Of a DNA stretch of 64,000 nucleotides, positions 42,184-50,876 are shown piece after piece. The DNA is from Flavobacterium coralii. GTDB lineage: Bacteria > Bacteroidota > Bacteroidia > Flavobacteriales > Flavobacteriaceae. The notes under the pieces were generated by a model, which saw only the letters and a program-made list of their open reading frames with translations, was not told where the DNA came from and made no database searches. The first letter of the stretch is position 1; every line of letters starts with the position of its first letter. The translations under genes were made by a program, and so were the position numbers. Where the stretch lies: positions 103,066 through 167,065 of the forward strand of contig NZ_JAHDIU010000007.1 in the NCBI RefSeq assembly GCF_019891545.1, read 5' to 3'.

Positions 42184-42262
42184 AGCTGTTTTTGATAAGT
42201 TTCAAATAGATTTGGCAAACTTAAAGAAATATTTTATTATTGCAACAAAATCGCATTAAAAG

Positions 42263-42637
42263 ATGAGAAGAAGGAATACGCCCGCAAAAGAAGCTGTTTT
42301 AGAAGTACTTAAAAAAGCAGGTAAAGCGCTTAACCATGAAACGGTACAGGATAATCTTAGTATAGATATTGACAGGGCTACAGTTTACAGAGTGCTGAAC
42401 CGGTTTTGTGATGACGGTATTTTACACAGGGTTGTTGCAGAAGACGGTAAGCAGTATTTTGCTGTTTGCAGTAAATGCGATTCAGAGAAGCATTCTGATA
42501 ATCATTTTCATTTCAGGTGTACCGGGTGCAACACGTTAGAATGCCTGCCTACCCCCGTACAGTTTACTGTGCCGGATGGCTATTTAGCTGAAAGTATTAA
42601 CTGCATCATTAACGGAAGGTGCAAAAACTGCGCTTAA
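42263..42637 (+). CDS. Fur-family metal-dependent regulator
   Basis: A 124-aa winged-helix regulator. The DNA-binding helix (about 20-65, NHETVQDNLSIDIDRATVYRVLNRFCDDGILHRV) contains the Fur signature ATVYR. The metal region HSDNHFHFRCTGC (about 80-92) plus Cys pairs C-S-K-C, C-T-G-C and C-K-N-C give two structural zinc sites. It lacks part of a standard C-terminal dimerisation domain and is shorter than classical Fur, recalling Zur or PerR-like variants. It is divergent from the oxidoreductase gene and may control it. Its cognate metal cannot be told. Confidence 0.9.
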   Translation: MRRRNTPAKEAVLEVLKKAGKALNHETVQDNLSIDIDRATVYRVLNRFCDDGILHRVVAEDGKQYFAVCSKCDSEKHSDNHFHFRCTGCNTLECLPTPVQFTVPDGYLAESINCIINGRCKNCA

Positions 42638-42640
42638 AAC

Positions 42641-42676
42641 AAAAAAATTGCCGCTACTGTAAAACAGTAACGGCAA
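42641..42676 (-). terminator. Intrinsic terminator for the subtilase gene
   Basis: TTGCCGCTACTG (42648-42659) and CAGTAACGGCAA (42665-42676) pair with one mismatch. The A run on the left becomes a T tail on the minus strand, so it terminates the S8 peptidase transcript; it also separates it from the Fur-type gene. Confidence 0.75.
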
Positions 42677-42709
42677 CTGAGGTATAGAATAAAATTAGCT
42701 TCTGATTAC

Positions 42710-44320
42710 TTAAGATCTCGACATTTTATCGGCAAGGATAATTGCGTTATAAGCATTTACAACTTTACCGGTCATAGATACATCGCTGAATGCCCTCATA
42801 TTCTTTTCGTCGCCACCTGCGGCTACATCTATTTGCATAGGTACTCCTGACTGCATGATAACCTGCTTAACCTGTGCGGCTGTAAGTTTAGGGTAGTACG
42901 CACGTATTAGTGCTGCAACCCCCGCTGCGTTAGGTGAAGCCATAGATGTACCCTGAAGGTATTCATAATTATTGTTTGGAGTAGTCGCATAAATGCGTAC
43001 ACCTGGGCTAAACACATCTACATCGGTTTTACCGTAGTTAGAGAAGTTAGCTATCAACCCTTCGTCAAGGCTGTAGTTAAGCGCCCCAACCGAAAGGAAG
43101 TTATCAGCAATTTCTGCACCACCGTTCATGTTATCATTAGGGTAACGCTCTACACCGCCGCCTTCATTAAGGTCGGTTCCTTCGTTACCTGCCGCACAAA
43201 CAATAAGTACATCTTTGCTTGCTGCATATTTTATGGCATCATAAACCCAGTCGCTGTGGGTAGAGAAGTATTTACCAAAACTACCGTTTATAACTTTAGC
43301 GCCGTTATCTACCGCATAGCGTATTGCCATGGCAACATCTTTATCATACTCGTCTCCATCGGGCACTGCGCGTACCGGCATAATAACCGCTACATTGCTG
43401 GCTACACCGTCTCCGCCGATGCCGTTACCCCTTAGCTGTGCAATAATACCTGCTACGTGGGTACCGTGTTTTGCGCCTTCTTTCTCAGGGCCTATAACGT
43501 TCCCGTTGCCATATCCTTTCGCATTCCAGTTGTTCTCGTCATCCTTAAGGATGTCCTTACGGGCGTTATACTTAAGGTTAAGGTGGTAATTCAGCACATT
43601 GTCATAATGCTCCTGGCCGCCTTTAATATCTTCTATAAGCTCATCACGTGATACCTGGCTAAGTATCCTGGCAAAATTCCCTTTAACAGCGTTAATGGTA
43701 GGGTCTGATGACTGCATGTTCTTTAAATCTTCAGCAGTATAAGTGTCTTTGCCTAACGCATCGCGTATGGCCTTATCCGCTTTCAGGATAAAATCCATTT
43801 GCTGTTTGCCGGCCATAGCATCGGCATATTCTTTATCATATTCGGCTTTTGCCCTTTTGTAAAGGTCAGAACCGTCGTCGCCCCTTTTCAGGATACGTAC
43901 AAACTCCATATTTTCATGGTTGATGTCACCTAAAAAGTTCCATCCGTGAACATCGTCCACATAACCGTTGTTATCGTCGTCTTTACCGTTTCCGGCAATC
44001 TCGTCGCTATTTGTCCATATCTGTCCCTGCAGGTCCGGGTGCTCAATATCCACACCGCTGTCTATAACACCAACAATAACCTTATCTGCTTTTCTTCCTT
44101 CAAGCAGCTTAAGGGCACGGTCTGTACTCATGCCGGGTATAGTATCGTTTATAATATCAAGGTGGCTCCAGCGTTGCTCTTCATTTTCGCTAAGGTCAGC
44201 TTTTTTAGCTGTTATTGTTGCAGGCGCAGTAATAGGCTCTGCTGTTATCTTTTTAGAGGCTCCGCAGCTTGCAAGGAATAATGCCAGCGCTGCCGAGAGA
44301 TAAATTGATTTAAACTTCAT
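42710..44320 (-). CDS. S8 family subtilisin-like protease
   Basis: A 536-aa exported serine protease with a lipoprotein signal (ALALFLASCGASKK, Cys about 19). The catalytic triad is intact: Asp in GVIDSGVDIEHPDLQG (about 87), His in KHGTHVAGIIA (about 286) and Ser in GTSMASPNAAGVAAL (about 455). A long insert between the Asp and His (about 105-280) is typical of Bacteroidota members. It should act in the periplasm or on the surface. No T9SS C-terminal domain is visible. Confidence 0.93.
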   Translation of the reverse strand: MKFKSIYLSAALALFLASCGASKKITAEPITAPATITAKKADLSENEEQRWSHLDIINDTIPGMSTDRALKLLEGRKADKVIVGVIDSGVDIEHPDLQGQIWTNSDEIAGNGKDDDNNGYVDDVHGWNFLGDINHENMEFVRILKRGDDGSDLYKRAKAEYDKEYADAMAGKQQMDFILKADKAIRDALGKDTYTAEDLKNMQSSDPTINAVKGNFARILSQVSRDELIEDIKGGQEHYDNVLNYHLNLKYNARKDILKDDENNWNAKGYGNGNVIGPEKEGAKHGTHVAGIIAQLRGNGIGGDGVASNVAVIMPVRAVPDGDEYDKDVAMAIRYAVDNGAKVINGSFGKYFSTHSDWVYDAIKYAASKDVLIVCAAGNEGTDLNEGGGVERYPNDNMNGGAEIADNFLSVGALNYSLDEGLIANFSNYGKTDVDVFSPGVRIYATTPNNNYEYLQGTSMASPNAAGVAALIRAYYPKLTAAQVKQVIMQSGVPMQIDVAAGGDEKNMRAFSDVSMTGKVVNAYNAIILADKMSRS

Positions 44321-44397
44321 ATTATACTTAATTTACATTTCTTTACAGAATTGGTCTAAAATAGGATGGATTTGTTACAAACTTTATAAAATTAACA

Positions 44398-45258
44398 TTA
44401 TGTTAGTATATCGTCCCACCTTAAAACATCTTTTAGACGGACTCCTTTTTCGGTGTGCTGCACCGTTATAATTTCGTTGTGCGCATCGTGGCCCAGCACC
44501 AGGTAATACTCATTATCTGCGGCTGCGTCCATAAACTTTTCCTTTTCATCAAGGGTGAGCAGCGGCCTGGTATCATAACCCATTACATAAGGCAGGGGTA
44601 TGTGCCCGGCTGTTGGCAGCAGGTCGGCCATATACACAAATGTTTTGCCCATATATTGTATATGCGGAATCATTTGCTTTTCTGTATGCCCATCGGCAAA
44701 TAATATACCAAAGCCTAATTCGCTATTATCCTTAAAGTCGCCTTCAGGACGAGTAATAAACTTTAACTGCCCGCTTTCCTGCATCGGCATAATATTTTCT
44801 GAAAGGAAAGAAGCTTTTTCCCGCGCATTGGGTTTAACAGCCCATTGCCAGTGGTTTTCATTCGTCCAGAAGTGCGCGTTTTTGAAGGCAGGCTCATAAC
44901 CGGTGTGGTCTTTGTTCCATTGTATGGCGCCGCCCACATGGTCAAAATGCAGGTGCGTTAAAAAAACATCGGTAATATCATCGCGGTGAAAACCGTATTT
45001 GGCAAGTGATTTATCTATACTGTGGTCGCCCCACATGGCGTAGTAGCCAAAAAATTTTTCGCTTTGCTTGTTACCCATCCCTGTGTCAATAAGAATGAGC
45101 CTGTTGCCGTCTTCAATCAACAGGCAGCGTGCCGCCATATCTATCTGGTTGTTTTCATCTGCAGGGTTGGTGCGGTTCCAGATTGTTTTGGGAACCACGC
45201 CAAACATAGCGCCGCCATCCAGCTTAAAGTTGCCGCTTTCTATCGGGTATAATTTCAT
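44398..45258 (-). CDS. MBL-fold metallohydrolase
   Basis: A 286-aa metallo-beta-lactamase-fold enzyme. The metal site is LTHLHFDHVGG (about 101-111), with later His in NAHFWTNENHW and the GHDAHNE segment near 255. Residues about 45-60 (RCLLIEDGNRLILIDTGMG) are the typical first strands. There is no signal peptide. Substrate is unknown; lactonase and hydrolase activities occur in this group. It is a single gene facing away from the suf block. Confidence 0.9.
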   Translation of the reverse strand: MKLYPIESGNFKLDGGAMFGVVPKTIWNRTNPADENNQIDMAARCLLIEDGNRLILIDTGMGNKQSEKFFGYYAMWGDHSIDKSLAKYGFHRDDITDVFLTHLHFDHVGGAIQWNKDHTGYEPAFKNAHFWTNENHWQWAVKPNAREKASFLSENIMPMQESGQLKFITRPEGDFKDNSELGFGILFADGHTEKQMIPHIQYMGKTFVYMADLLPTAGHIPLPYVMGYDTRPLLTLDEKEKFMDAAADNEYYLVLGHDAHNEIITVQHTEKGVRLKDVLRWDDILT

Positions 45259-45375
45259 TGTGTTTGTTTGAATGTTTAAGTTGCAGCAAGGTACGGATTT
45301 TGCTGTTATTTATGCAACAAAACTCATGATATAGGCTTTACTTATACCATAATCAGATAAAAAGAGTAGCTTTTA

Positions 45376-45405
45376 TTGCAATGTGTAAAATTGTGGGTAT
45401 CTTTG
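45376..45405 (+). promoter_or_regulatory. Promoter of the suf block
   Basis: TTG (45376-45378), 19 bp, TATCTTTG (45398-45405) matches the Bacteroidota promoter consensus well and lies 30 bp ahead of the first gene. Confidence 0.75.
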
Positions 45406-45408
45406 CAG

Positions 45409-45431
45409 TAATTTAGATTAAATATATACAG
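45409..45431 (+). promoter_or_regulatory. Iron-box-like operator over the suf start site
   Basis: This 23-bp site contains TAATTTAGATTAAAT and follows the -7 box at once. It matches the haem-locus element at 59328-59350 at 18 of 23 positions. Its position over the expected transcript start suits a repressor. Confidence 0.45.
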
Positions 45432-45434
45432 ACA

Positions 45435-45764
45435 ATGATAAAAGTTTCTGATACAGCAAGGAAAAAAATTGTCAGCCTTATGGAGGATGACGGTTTTGAT
45501 GCCGCTACCGATTATGTTAGGGTAGGGGTAAAAAGCGGAGGATGTTCAGGCTTGTCGTATGATTTGAAATTTGACAAAGCCCTGGGCGAAAACGATAAAT
45601 TATTTGAGGATAATAACATTAAAGTAGCTGTAGATAAAAAGAGTTTCTTATATCTGGCAGGCACTATTTTAGAGTACAGCGGAGGCCTCAACGGCAAAGG
45701 GTTCGTGTTTAACAACCCTAACGCTCAGCGCACCTGCGGCTGCGGGGAGAGTTTTTCGTTATAA
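45435..45764 (+). CDS. A-type Fe-S carrier (HesB/IscA/SufA family)
   Basis: A 109-aa A-type carrier that passes Fe-S clusters from the SUF scaffold to targets. The three conserved Cys are present: one in KSGGCSGLSY (about 37) and two in the C-terminal CGCGESF (about 102 and 104). It heads the suf block, ahead of sufB, with a palindromic repeat in between. The symbol sufA would be reasonable but erpA-type naming is also possible. Confidence 0.94.
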   Translation: MIKVSDTARKKIVSLMEDDGFDAATDYVRVGVKSGGCSGLSYDLKFDKALGENDKLFEDNNIKVAVDKKSFLYLAGTILEYSGGLNGKGFVFNNPNAQRTCGCGESFSL

Positions 45765-45765
45765 A

Positions 45766-45850
45766 AGCCCCTAACCTCTAAAAGAGGAACAAAGGGCTTC
45801 TAAAAATTTTAAATTAACTAACTAATTCCCCCTTTGGGGGTTAGGGGGCT
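45766..45850. repeat. Palindromic repeat between the carrier gene and sufB
   Basis: AGCCCCTAACC (45766-45776) and GGTTAGGGGGCT (45839-45850) are inverted copies with one extra base. Inside are two small hairpins, CCTCTAAAAGAGG and CCCCCTTTGGGGG. This CCCTAACC/GGTTAGGG pattern is a typical dispersed Bacteroidota intergenic repeat. It fills the gap inside the suf operon mRNA and might reduce or protect part of it. Confidence 0.65.
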
Positions 45851-45855
45851 AAGAT

Positions 45856-47304
45856 ATGAGCAAATACACAGAAGAAGAATTAAAAGTCGAGCTGGAGAAC
45901 AAGGAGTATGCATACGGCTTTTATACCGATATAGAAAGCGACACGTTTCCCGTTGGATTAAACGAAGACGTTATACGTGCGCTTTCGATGAAGAAGGAGG
46001 AGCCGGAATGGATGACTGAATGGCGCCTTGAGGCGTTTCGTGCATGGGAGCAGATGGCAGAGCCGGAGTGGGCTAATGTACATTATGAAAAGCCGGATTT
46101 CCAGGCAATATCCTACTACTCGGCACCTAAAAAGAAGCCTAAATATGAAAGCCTTGATGAGGTTGACCCTGAATTGCTTGATACCTTTAAAAAACTTGGC
46201 ATTTCTATCGATGAGCAAAAAGTACTTGCCGGTGTGGCGGTAGATATCGTAATGGACTCTGTTTCGGTAGCTACAACTTTTAAAAAGACACTGGCAGAGA
46301 AAGGTATTATTTTCTGCTCTATTTCCGAAGCTATAAAAGAGCATCCGGAACTGGTAAAGAAATATTTAGGTACAGTAGTACCGCAAAAGGATAATTTTTA
46401 TGCAGCGTTGAACTCAGCGGTTTTTAGCGACGGGTCGTTCTGCTATATACCAAAGGGCGTTCGTTGCCCGATGGAATTGAGCACCTACTTCCGTATTAAT
46501 CAGGCAGGCACAGGCCAGTTTGAGCGTACGCTTGTTATTGCCGACGAGGGCAGCTATGTGAGCTACCTTGAGGGCTGTACTGCACCAAGCCGCGACGAGA
46601 ACCAGCTGCACGCTGCGGTTGTTGAGCTCATAGCACTTGACGATGCCGAGATAAAATACAGCACAGTACAAAACTGGTTTCCCGGTAATAAAGAGGGCAA
46701 GGGCGGTGTATATAACTTTGTGACCAAACGCGGGCTTTGCGAAAAGAACGCCAAAATATCGTGGACACAGGTAGAAACCGGTTCTGCAGTAACATGGAAA
46801 TACCCGAGTTGTGTGCTGAAAGGGGATAACTCGGTAGGGGAGTTTTACTCTATTGCCGTAACCAACAATTACCAGCAGGCCGATACAGGTACTAAGATGA
46901 TTCACTTAGGTAAGAATACGAAGAGTACCATTATTTCTAAGGGTATATCAGCCGGTAAATCGCAAAATAGCTACCGCGGACTGGTACAGATAGGCAGCCG
47001 CGCAGAAAATGCCCGTAACTTCAGCCAGTGCGATTCGCTGCTGATGGGCAACAACTGTGGCGCGCATACCTTCCCATACATCGAATCTAAAAATACAACA
47101 GCCAAAATAGAACACGAGGCAACAACCAGTAAAATTGGCGAAGATCAGGTATTCTACTGCAACCAGCGTGGCATACCTACCGAAAAAGCAATCGCGCTTA
47201 TTGTAAACGGCTTCAGCAAAGAGGTACTGAATAAGCTACCGATGGAGTTTGCTGTTGAGGCACAAAAGCTACTGGAAATAAGCCTTGAGGGTAGTGTGGG
47301 GTAA
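45856..47304 (+). CDS. sufB: Fe-S cluster assembly protein SufB
   Basis: SufB is the scaffold subunit of the SufBCD complex. The 482-aa length is typical, and the conserved SufB core is present ([72 protein letters not shown]). The late segment [15 protein letters not shown] contains the conserved cluster-assembly Cys, and [16 protein letters not shown] follows. It is transcribed from the suf promoter upstream. An orphan gene separates it from sufC, which is unusual. Confidence 0.97.
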   Translation: MSKYTEEELKVELENKEYAYGFYTDIESDTFPVGLNEDVIRALSMKKEEPEWMTEWRLEAFRAWEQMAEPEWANVHYEKPDFQAISYYSAPKKKPKYESLDEVDPELLDTFKKLGISIDEQKVLAGVAVDIVMDSVSVATTFKKTLAEKGIIFCSISEAIKEHPELVKKYLGTVVPQKDNFYAALNSAVFSDGSFCYIPKGVRCPMELSTYFRINQAGTGQFERTLVIADEGSYVSYLEGCTAPSRDENQLHAAVVELIALDDAEIKYSTVQNWFPGNKEGKGGVYNFVTKRGLCEKNAKISWTQVETGSAVTWKYPSCVLKGDNSVGEFYSIAVTNNYQQADTGTKMIHLGKNTKSTIISKGISAGKSQNSYRGLVQIGSRAENARNFSQCDSLLMGNNCGAHTFPYIESKNTTAKIEHEATTSKIGEDQVFYCNQRGIPTEKAIALIVNGFSKEVLNKLPMEFAVEAQKLLEISLEGSVG

Positions 47305-47331
47305 TTTGAAATGTAATAAGCGTATATCTCA

Positions 47332-47829
47332 ATGAACATGGGATTTTTATCAAATTTGTTTGGTATCAAACGACATAATAAGATAGCATCAGAAGACTTA
47401 TATCCTGAAGATAACTTTACGGTTGTTAATGGGATGACAGGTGATAAACCAATTATCGGATCTTTTAATATATCGTATCAGAATTTCAAGAAAAAGGCTG
47501 AATATACTTGGTGTCTAAATATAACAATCTATCTTGAACTTGAAAATCTAAATGAAAATGGGTTGCCTGAATTTGAAGAAAGCAGTATTGCTTATGAATT
47601 AGAAGATTATTTGCTTTCTGAAATTAAAAAGTTAACCAAAGCACATTTTATTGGTCATCTATTTAACGATACATGTCTTGATCTATATGTTTATATAAAC
47701 GAACCCAAAAAAGTTCATGACTATCTGCAAACCCAAATTAACAAAGAGGGTTTGACTCGCGGTTTTGGATACGAGATTAAAGAAGATAATGCTTGGAACA
47801 CAGTCAAAAGTTTTTTAAATACAAAATAG
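47332..47829 (+). CDS. Orphan hypothetical protein inserted between sufB and sufC
   Basis: I do not recognise this 165-aa cytoplasmic protein. It opens with [15 protein letters not shown], and residues about 60-150 ([24 protein letters not shown] and [18 protein letters not shown]) look like an alpha/beta domain, perhaps DUF695-like by eye. It is much more AT-rich than sufB and sufC and stands 27 bp after sufB and 13 bp before sufC, so it is co-transcribed. No role in Fe-S assembly is known to me; an insertion by transfer is likely. Confidence 0.75.
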   Translation: MNMGFLSNLFGIKRHNKIASEDLYPEDNFTVVNGMTGDKPIIGSFNISYQNFKKKAEYTWCLNITIYLELENLNENGLPEFEESSIAYELEDYLLSEIKKLTKAHFIGHLFNDTCLDLYVYINEPKKVHDYLQTQINKEGLTRGFGYEIKEDNAWNTVKSFLNTK

Positions 47830-47842
47830 TAAACAAACAATA

Positions 47843-48589
47843 ATGCTGACTATTAAAAACCTACACGCAAGTGTTGAAGATAAAGAGATACTAAAAGGTA
47901 TTAACCTTGAGGTTAAAGCAGGTGAAGTACATGCTATTATGGGGCCAAACGGTTCGGGTAAAAGTACGCTTTCATCGGTTATTGCAGGTAAAGAGGATTA
48001 TGAAGTTACCGATGGTGAGATCATTCTTGAAGGTGAAGACATTGGCGAACTGGCTCCGGAAGAAAGGGCACACAAAGGTGTTTTCCTTTCATTCCAGTAT
48101 CCGGTAGAAATTCCGGGTGTATCGGTAACCAACTTCATGAAAACTGCTATTAACGAAACGCGTAAAGCTAAAGGTGAAGAGGAGATGCCTGCTAACGAAA
48201 TGCTGAAGCTGATACGTGAAAAGAGTGAGCTTTTGGAAATCGACCGTAAGTTCCTTTCACGCTCGCTGAACGAAGGCTTTTCCGGTGGAGAGAAAAAACG
48301 TAATGAGATTTTCCAGATGGCAATGCTGGAGCCGAAACTGGCAATACTGGATGAAACCGATTCAGGGCTTGATATCGATGCGCTTCGCATCGTTGCAAAT
48401 GGTGTAAACAAGCTACGCAGCAAAGACAATGCGGTTATCGTAATTACCCACTATCAAAGGCTGCTGGATTATATCGTGCCTGACTTTGTACACGTACTGT
48501 ATAACGGTAAAATAGTTAAGTCGGGCGGTAAAGAGTTAGCTTACGAGCTTGAGGAAAAAGGCTACGACTGGATTAAAGCGGAAAATTAA
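47843..48589 (+). CDS. sufC: Fe-S assembly ATPase SufC
   Basis: SufC is the ABC-type ATPase of the SufBCD complex. The 248-aa protein has Walker [10 protein letters not shown] (about 34-42), signature [10 protein letters not shown] (about 149-158), Walker [13 protein letters not shown] (about 171-182) and the switch His in VITHYQRLL. All residues look intact. It is followed by a pseudogene insertion, then sufD. Confidence 0.97.
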   Translation: MLTIKNLHASVEDKEILKGINLEVKAGEVHAIMGPNGSGKSTLSSVIAGKEDYEVTDGEIILEGEDIGELAPEERAHKGVFLSFQYPVEIPGVSVTNFMKTAINETRKAKGEEEMPANEMLKLIREKSELLEIDRKFLSRSLNEGFSGGEKKRNEIFQMAMLEPKLAILDETDSGLDIDALRIVANGVNKLRSKDNAVIVITHYQRLLDYIVPDFVHVLYNGKIVKSGGKELAYELEEKGYDWIKAEN

Positions 48590-48608
48590 GACAGTATAAA
48601 AGCCGCAG

Positions 48609-48625
48609 GTCATAAAGTCATAAAG
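48609..48625 (+). repeat. Left terminal inverted repeat of the insertion
   Basis: GTCATAAAGTCATAAAG is two overlapping copies of GTCATAAAG. It is the inverted copy, at 16 of 17 positions, of 49007-49023. Confidence 0.75.
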
Positions 48626-48632
48626 TTGTAGC

Positions 48633-49002
48633 ATGGGTAAATTTGGTTCATTTGAAGAAATAGTTTCATGGCAAAAAGCCCCGGGAGCTTAATAAACAGA
48701 TTTACCTGATTACTGAAGCTGACAGTTTTAAAAAAGATTTTGACCTTGCAAGGCAGATAAGAAGATGTTCTGTTTCAATATCGTCTAATATAGCCGAAGG
48801 CTATGAGAGGAAAACGGATAAAGAATTCGTTCATTTTTTATATATAGCAAAGGGCTCCGCCGCCGAAGTCAGGTCGCAACTGTATTTAGCACTCGACCTT
48901 AATTATATCAGTAATGAGTTATTTAGTAAAATGATTACCGATATTACAGAGATTTCAAAATTGCTGAGCGGCCTTATAAAATATCTAAGTAAAGAAAGTT
49001 AA
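48633..49002 (+). pseudogene. Frameshifted four-helix bundle (23S rRNA IVS-type) protein
   Basis: The frame opens as MGKFGSFEEIVSWQKA, then hits a stop after CCCCGGGAGC. Removing one C of the CCCC run (near 48680) restores a continuous protein of about 122 aa: RELNKQIYLITEADSFKKDF, QIRRCSVSISSNIAEGYERK, FLYIAKGSAAEVRSQLY, ending LIKYLSKES. This is the four-helix-bundle family once called 23S rRNA-associated or S23 proteins, encoded within rRNA intervening sequences. The length of 370 bp (3n+1) supports a single-base insertion. A sequencing error in the CCCC/GGG run is the alternative. It sits inside the suf operon between inverted repeats. Confidence 0.85.
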
Positions 49003-49006
49003 TAGT

Positions 49007-49023
49007 CTTTATGACTTTACGAC
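49007..49023 (+). repeat. Right terminal inverted repeat of the insertion
   Basis: CTTTATGACTTTACGAC is the inverted partner of 48609-48625. Together the two arms bracket the four-helix-bundle pseudogene and would form a stem in the suf mRNA. Confidence 0.75.
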
Positions 49024-49042
49024 TTTAAACTTTTGACAATTA

Positions 49043-50359
49043 ATGGATTTAAAAGAAAAACTTTTATCGTCTTTTATGGCTTTTGAGGAGCGGGTAGATG
49101 TAAATGCAGATTTACACAATATCCGTACGGAAGCTATTAAGAATTTCGAATATAAAGGCTTCCCTACAAAAAAGGATGAGGCCTGGAAATATACATCACT
49201 TAACAGCATACTGAAGAACGACTTCAGCGTTTTCCCGAAAGAAGAAAATGCGCTTAACTATGCCGATGTAAAGAAATATTTTTTGCATGAAATAGACACT
49301 TATAAAGTGGTGTTTATAGATGGCATCTTCAGTTCGTTTCTTTCGTCTACAACACACGACGGGCTTGATGTATGCCTTATGTCATCGGCCATGACAAAAC
49401 CCAAGTACAAAGAGGTTATAGATGAGTATTTTAATAAGGCGGCAAACAAAGCTGACAGCCTTACATCGCTAAACACTGCATTTTCATGTGAGGGCGCTTA
49501 TATAAACATCCCTAAAAATAAGGTTGCCGATAAGCCTGTAGAAATTGTATATCTTTCTACCGGTAACGAAGCTGCGCTTATGGTACAGCCCCGCAACCTT
49601 ATAATTGTGGGCAGAAATGCGCAGGTGCAGATAATAGAAAGGCACCAGAGCCTTAACAGCAACCCCGTACTAACCAACTCGGTAACCGAAATATTTGTTG
49701 ACGAAAGGGCAATGGCAGATTATTATAAGATACAGAATGATGTACTTACTGCCAACCTAATTGACAACACTTATATATCGCAAAAGAAAGACAGTATTGC
49801 ATCTGTACATACGTTTTCTTTTGGTGGTAATATTACGCGCAATAACCTGAATTTTTATCATGAGGGCGAACACGTAGAGAGTACGCTTAAAGGCATTACT
49901 ATAATTGGCGAGAAACAGCTTGTAGACCACTACACGCTGGTAAACCATGCCCAGCCAAACTGCGTGAGCCACCAAAATTATAAAGGTATTTTTGACGACA
50001 ATGCAACAGGCGTTTTTAACGGGAAGATTTTTGTAGAGAAAGAAGCCCAGAAAACAGACGCTTTTCAGCAGAATAACAACGTATTGCTAAGCGACAAGGC
50101 TACAATTAACGCTAAGCCACAGCTCGAAATTTTTGCCGATGATGTTAAATGTTCGCACGGCTGTACTATTGGTCAGCTTGATGAGAGCGCAATGTTTTAC
50201 ATGCAGTCGCGCGGAATACCTAAAAAAGAGGCTAAGGCGCTTTTAATGTATGCTTTTAGCAACGAAGTAATAGAGAGCATCAAGATACCCGAACTTAAAA
50301 ACAGGATAACCAAGCTGATTGCTTCTAAGCTTGGTGTAAACATGGGTTTTAACCTATAG
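49043..50359 (+). CDS. sufD: Fe-S cluster assembly protein SufD
   Basis: SufD is the second scaffold partner of SufB and SufC. The 438-aa protein has the N-terminal helical domain (FPTKKDEAWKYTSLNSIL, about 39-56) and the C-terminal beta-helix, with GKIFVEKEAQKTDAFQQNNNVLLSD and CSHGCTIGQLDESAMFYMQSRGI (about 371-393). It starts just behind the right repeat of the insertion and ends the first suf block, with a strong terminator downstream. sufS is 9 kb away. Confidence 0.95.
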   Translation: MDLKEKLLSSFMAFEERVDVNADLHNIRTEAIKNFEYKGFPTKKDEAWKYTSLNSILKNDFSVFPKEENALNYADVKKYFLHEIDTYKVVFIDGIFSSFLSSTTHDGLDVCLMSSAMTKPKYKEVIDEYFNKAANKADSLTSLNTAFSCEGAYINIPKNKVADKPVEIVYLSTGNEAALMVQPRNLIIVGRNAQVQIIERHQSLNSNPVLTNSVTEIFVDERAMADYYKIQNDVLTANLIDNTYISQKKDSIASVHTFSFGGNITRNNLNFYHEGEHVESTLKGITIIGEKQLVDHYTLVNHAQPNCVSHQNYKGIFDDNATGVFNGKIFVEKEAQKTDAFQQNNNVLLSDKATINAKPQLEIFADDVKCSHGCTIGQLDESAMFYMQSRGIPKKEAKALLMYAFSNEVIESIKIPELKNRITKLIASKLGVNMGFNL

Positions 50360-50390
50360 ACATTTACAGAAGCACAACTATGTTTAAGGG

Positions 50391-50422
50391 CTGCCTCTAC
50401 GGGAAATAGAGGCAGTTTTTTT
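50391..50422 (+). terminator. Intrinsic terminator after sufD
   Basis: CTGCCTCTA and TAGAGGCAG pair perfectly around CGGGAAA, followed by seven T residues. Confidence 0.92.
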
Positions 50423-50497
50423 ATTTATGGAAGTGTATACAAGTTTATGCAAGAGCAAATAAAAACAGACTACTATAGATTTTTACTATTTAATAAG

Positions 50498-50526
50498 TTG
50501 TTTATCATAAATATTTATTATATTTG
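50498..50526 (+). promoter_or_regulatory. Promoter of the small orphan gene
   Basis: TTG (50498-50500), 18 bp, TATATTTG (50519-50526), 27 bp before the start codon at 50553. Confidence 0.6.
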
Positions 50527-50552
50527 TTGTGTTAATTTTTAATTCAAACACA

Positions 50553-50747
50553 ATGGCGAAGTTAGAAAACCTTTCGTTAGGAGATGTCAAATCATCGTTA
50601 GATTTTGTTCGCGAGCTAAAAGCGGAGGCGATTGAGGATTCAAAATTAGGCATCAATGATTCTACTATAAAAATGCTTTCGGATTTAGAAGTAAAACTCC
50701 GCAAACACTTGTATTACAGAGTTATTAAACTACGGATGTATGATTAA
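50553..50747 (+). CDS. Hypothetical 64-aa protein
   Basis: From the ATG at 50553 the product is 64 aa, helical and charged (MAKLENLSLGDVKSSLDFVR; EVKLRKHLYYRVIKLR). An upstream TTG start would extend it into the promoter and is rejected. I recognise no family. It has its own promoter. A second frame starting at 50740 overlaps its end by 8 bp, a sign of translational coupling to what may be a broken partner gene. It is AT-rich and lies in an accessory patch between sufD and the haem locus. Confidence 0.6.
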   Translation: MAKLENLSLGDVKSSLDFVRELKAEAIEDSKLGINDSTIKMLSDLEVKLRKHLYYRVIKLRMYD

Positions 50748-50850
50748 AGATTTAATAATCAAATGCTTATAACTGTCTGAACAGGAACTGCCAGAATTTG
50801 ACAAGCTGCTGCTAAAGGCTCTGAAAACAATCCAAAAGAAAAATAGCAAC
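50740..50850 (+). pseudogene. Possible broken small gene with in-frame stop
   Basis: An ATG at 50740 overlaps the preceding gene by 8 bp and reads MIKDLIIKCL, then TAA at 50770, then in the same frame LSEQELPEFDKLLLKALKTI and QKKN. The second part looks like real helical coding sequence. The gene may have been inactivated by the nonsense codon. Alternatively only a ten-residue peptide is made. The frame later runs antisense into the next gene, so its true end is unclear. Confidence 0.35.
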
Positions 50851-50867
50851 GGTGGTGGTACACCGTT
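50840..50867 (-). terminator. Hairpin terminator for the minus-strand orphan gene
   Basis: AACGGTG (50848-50854) pairs with CACCGTT (50861-50867). On the minus strand a T-rich tail follows, so it would end the 162-aa gene's transcript. Confidence 0.5.
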
Positions 50868-50876
50868 ACTAAAGCC

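Noticed and set aside
42184-42262. PerR/Fur-type operator between the oxidoreductase and the Fur-family gene
   Set aside because: The gap has AT-rich partial palindromes and a minus-strand TAAGTTTG box, but nothing distinct enough to call an operator.
43640-43660. TCATCACGTGATACC in the subtilase gene
   Set aside because: The core is palindromic but the outer bases do not match the parS consensus.
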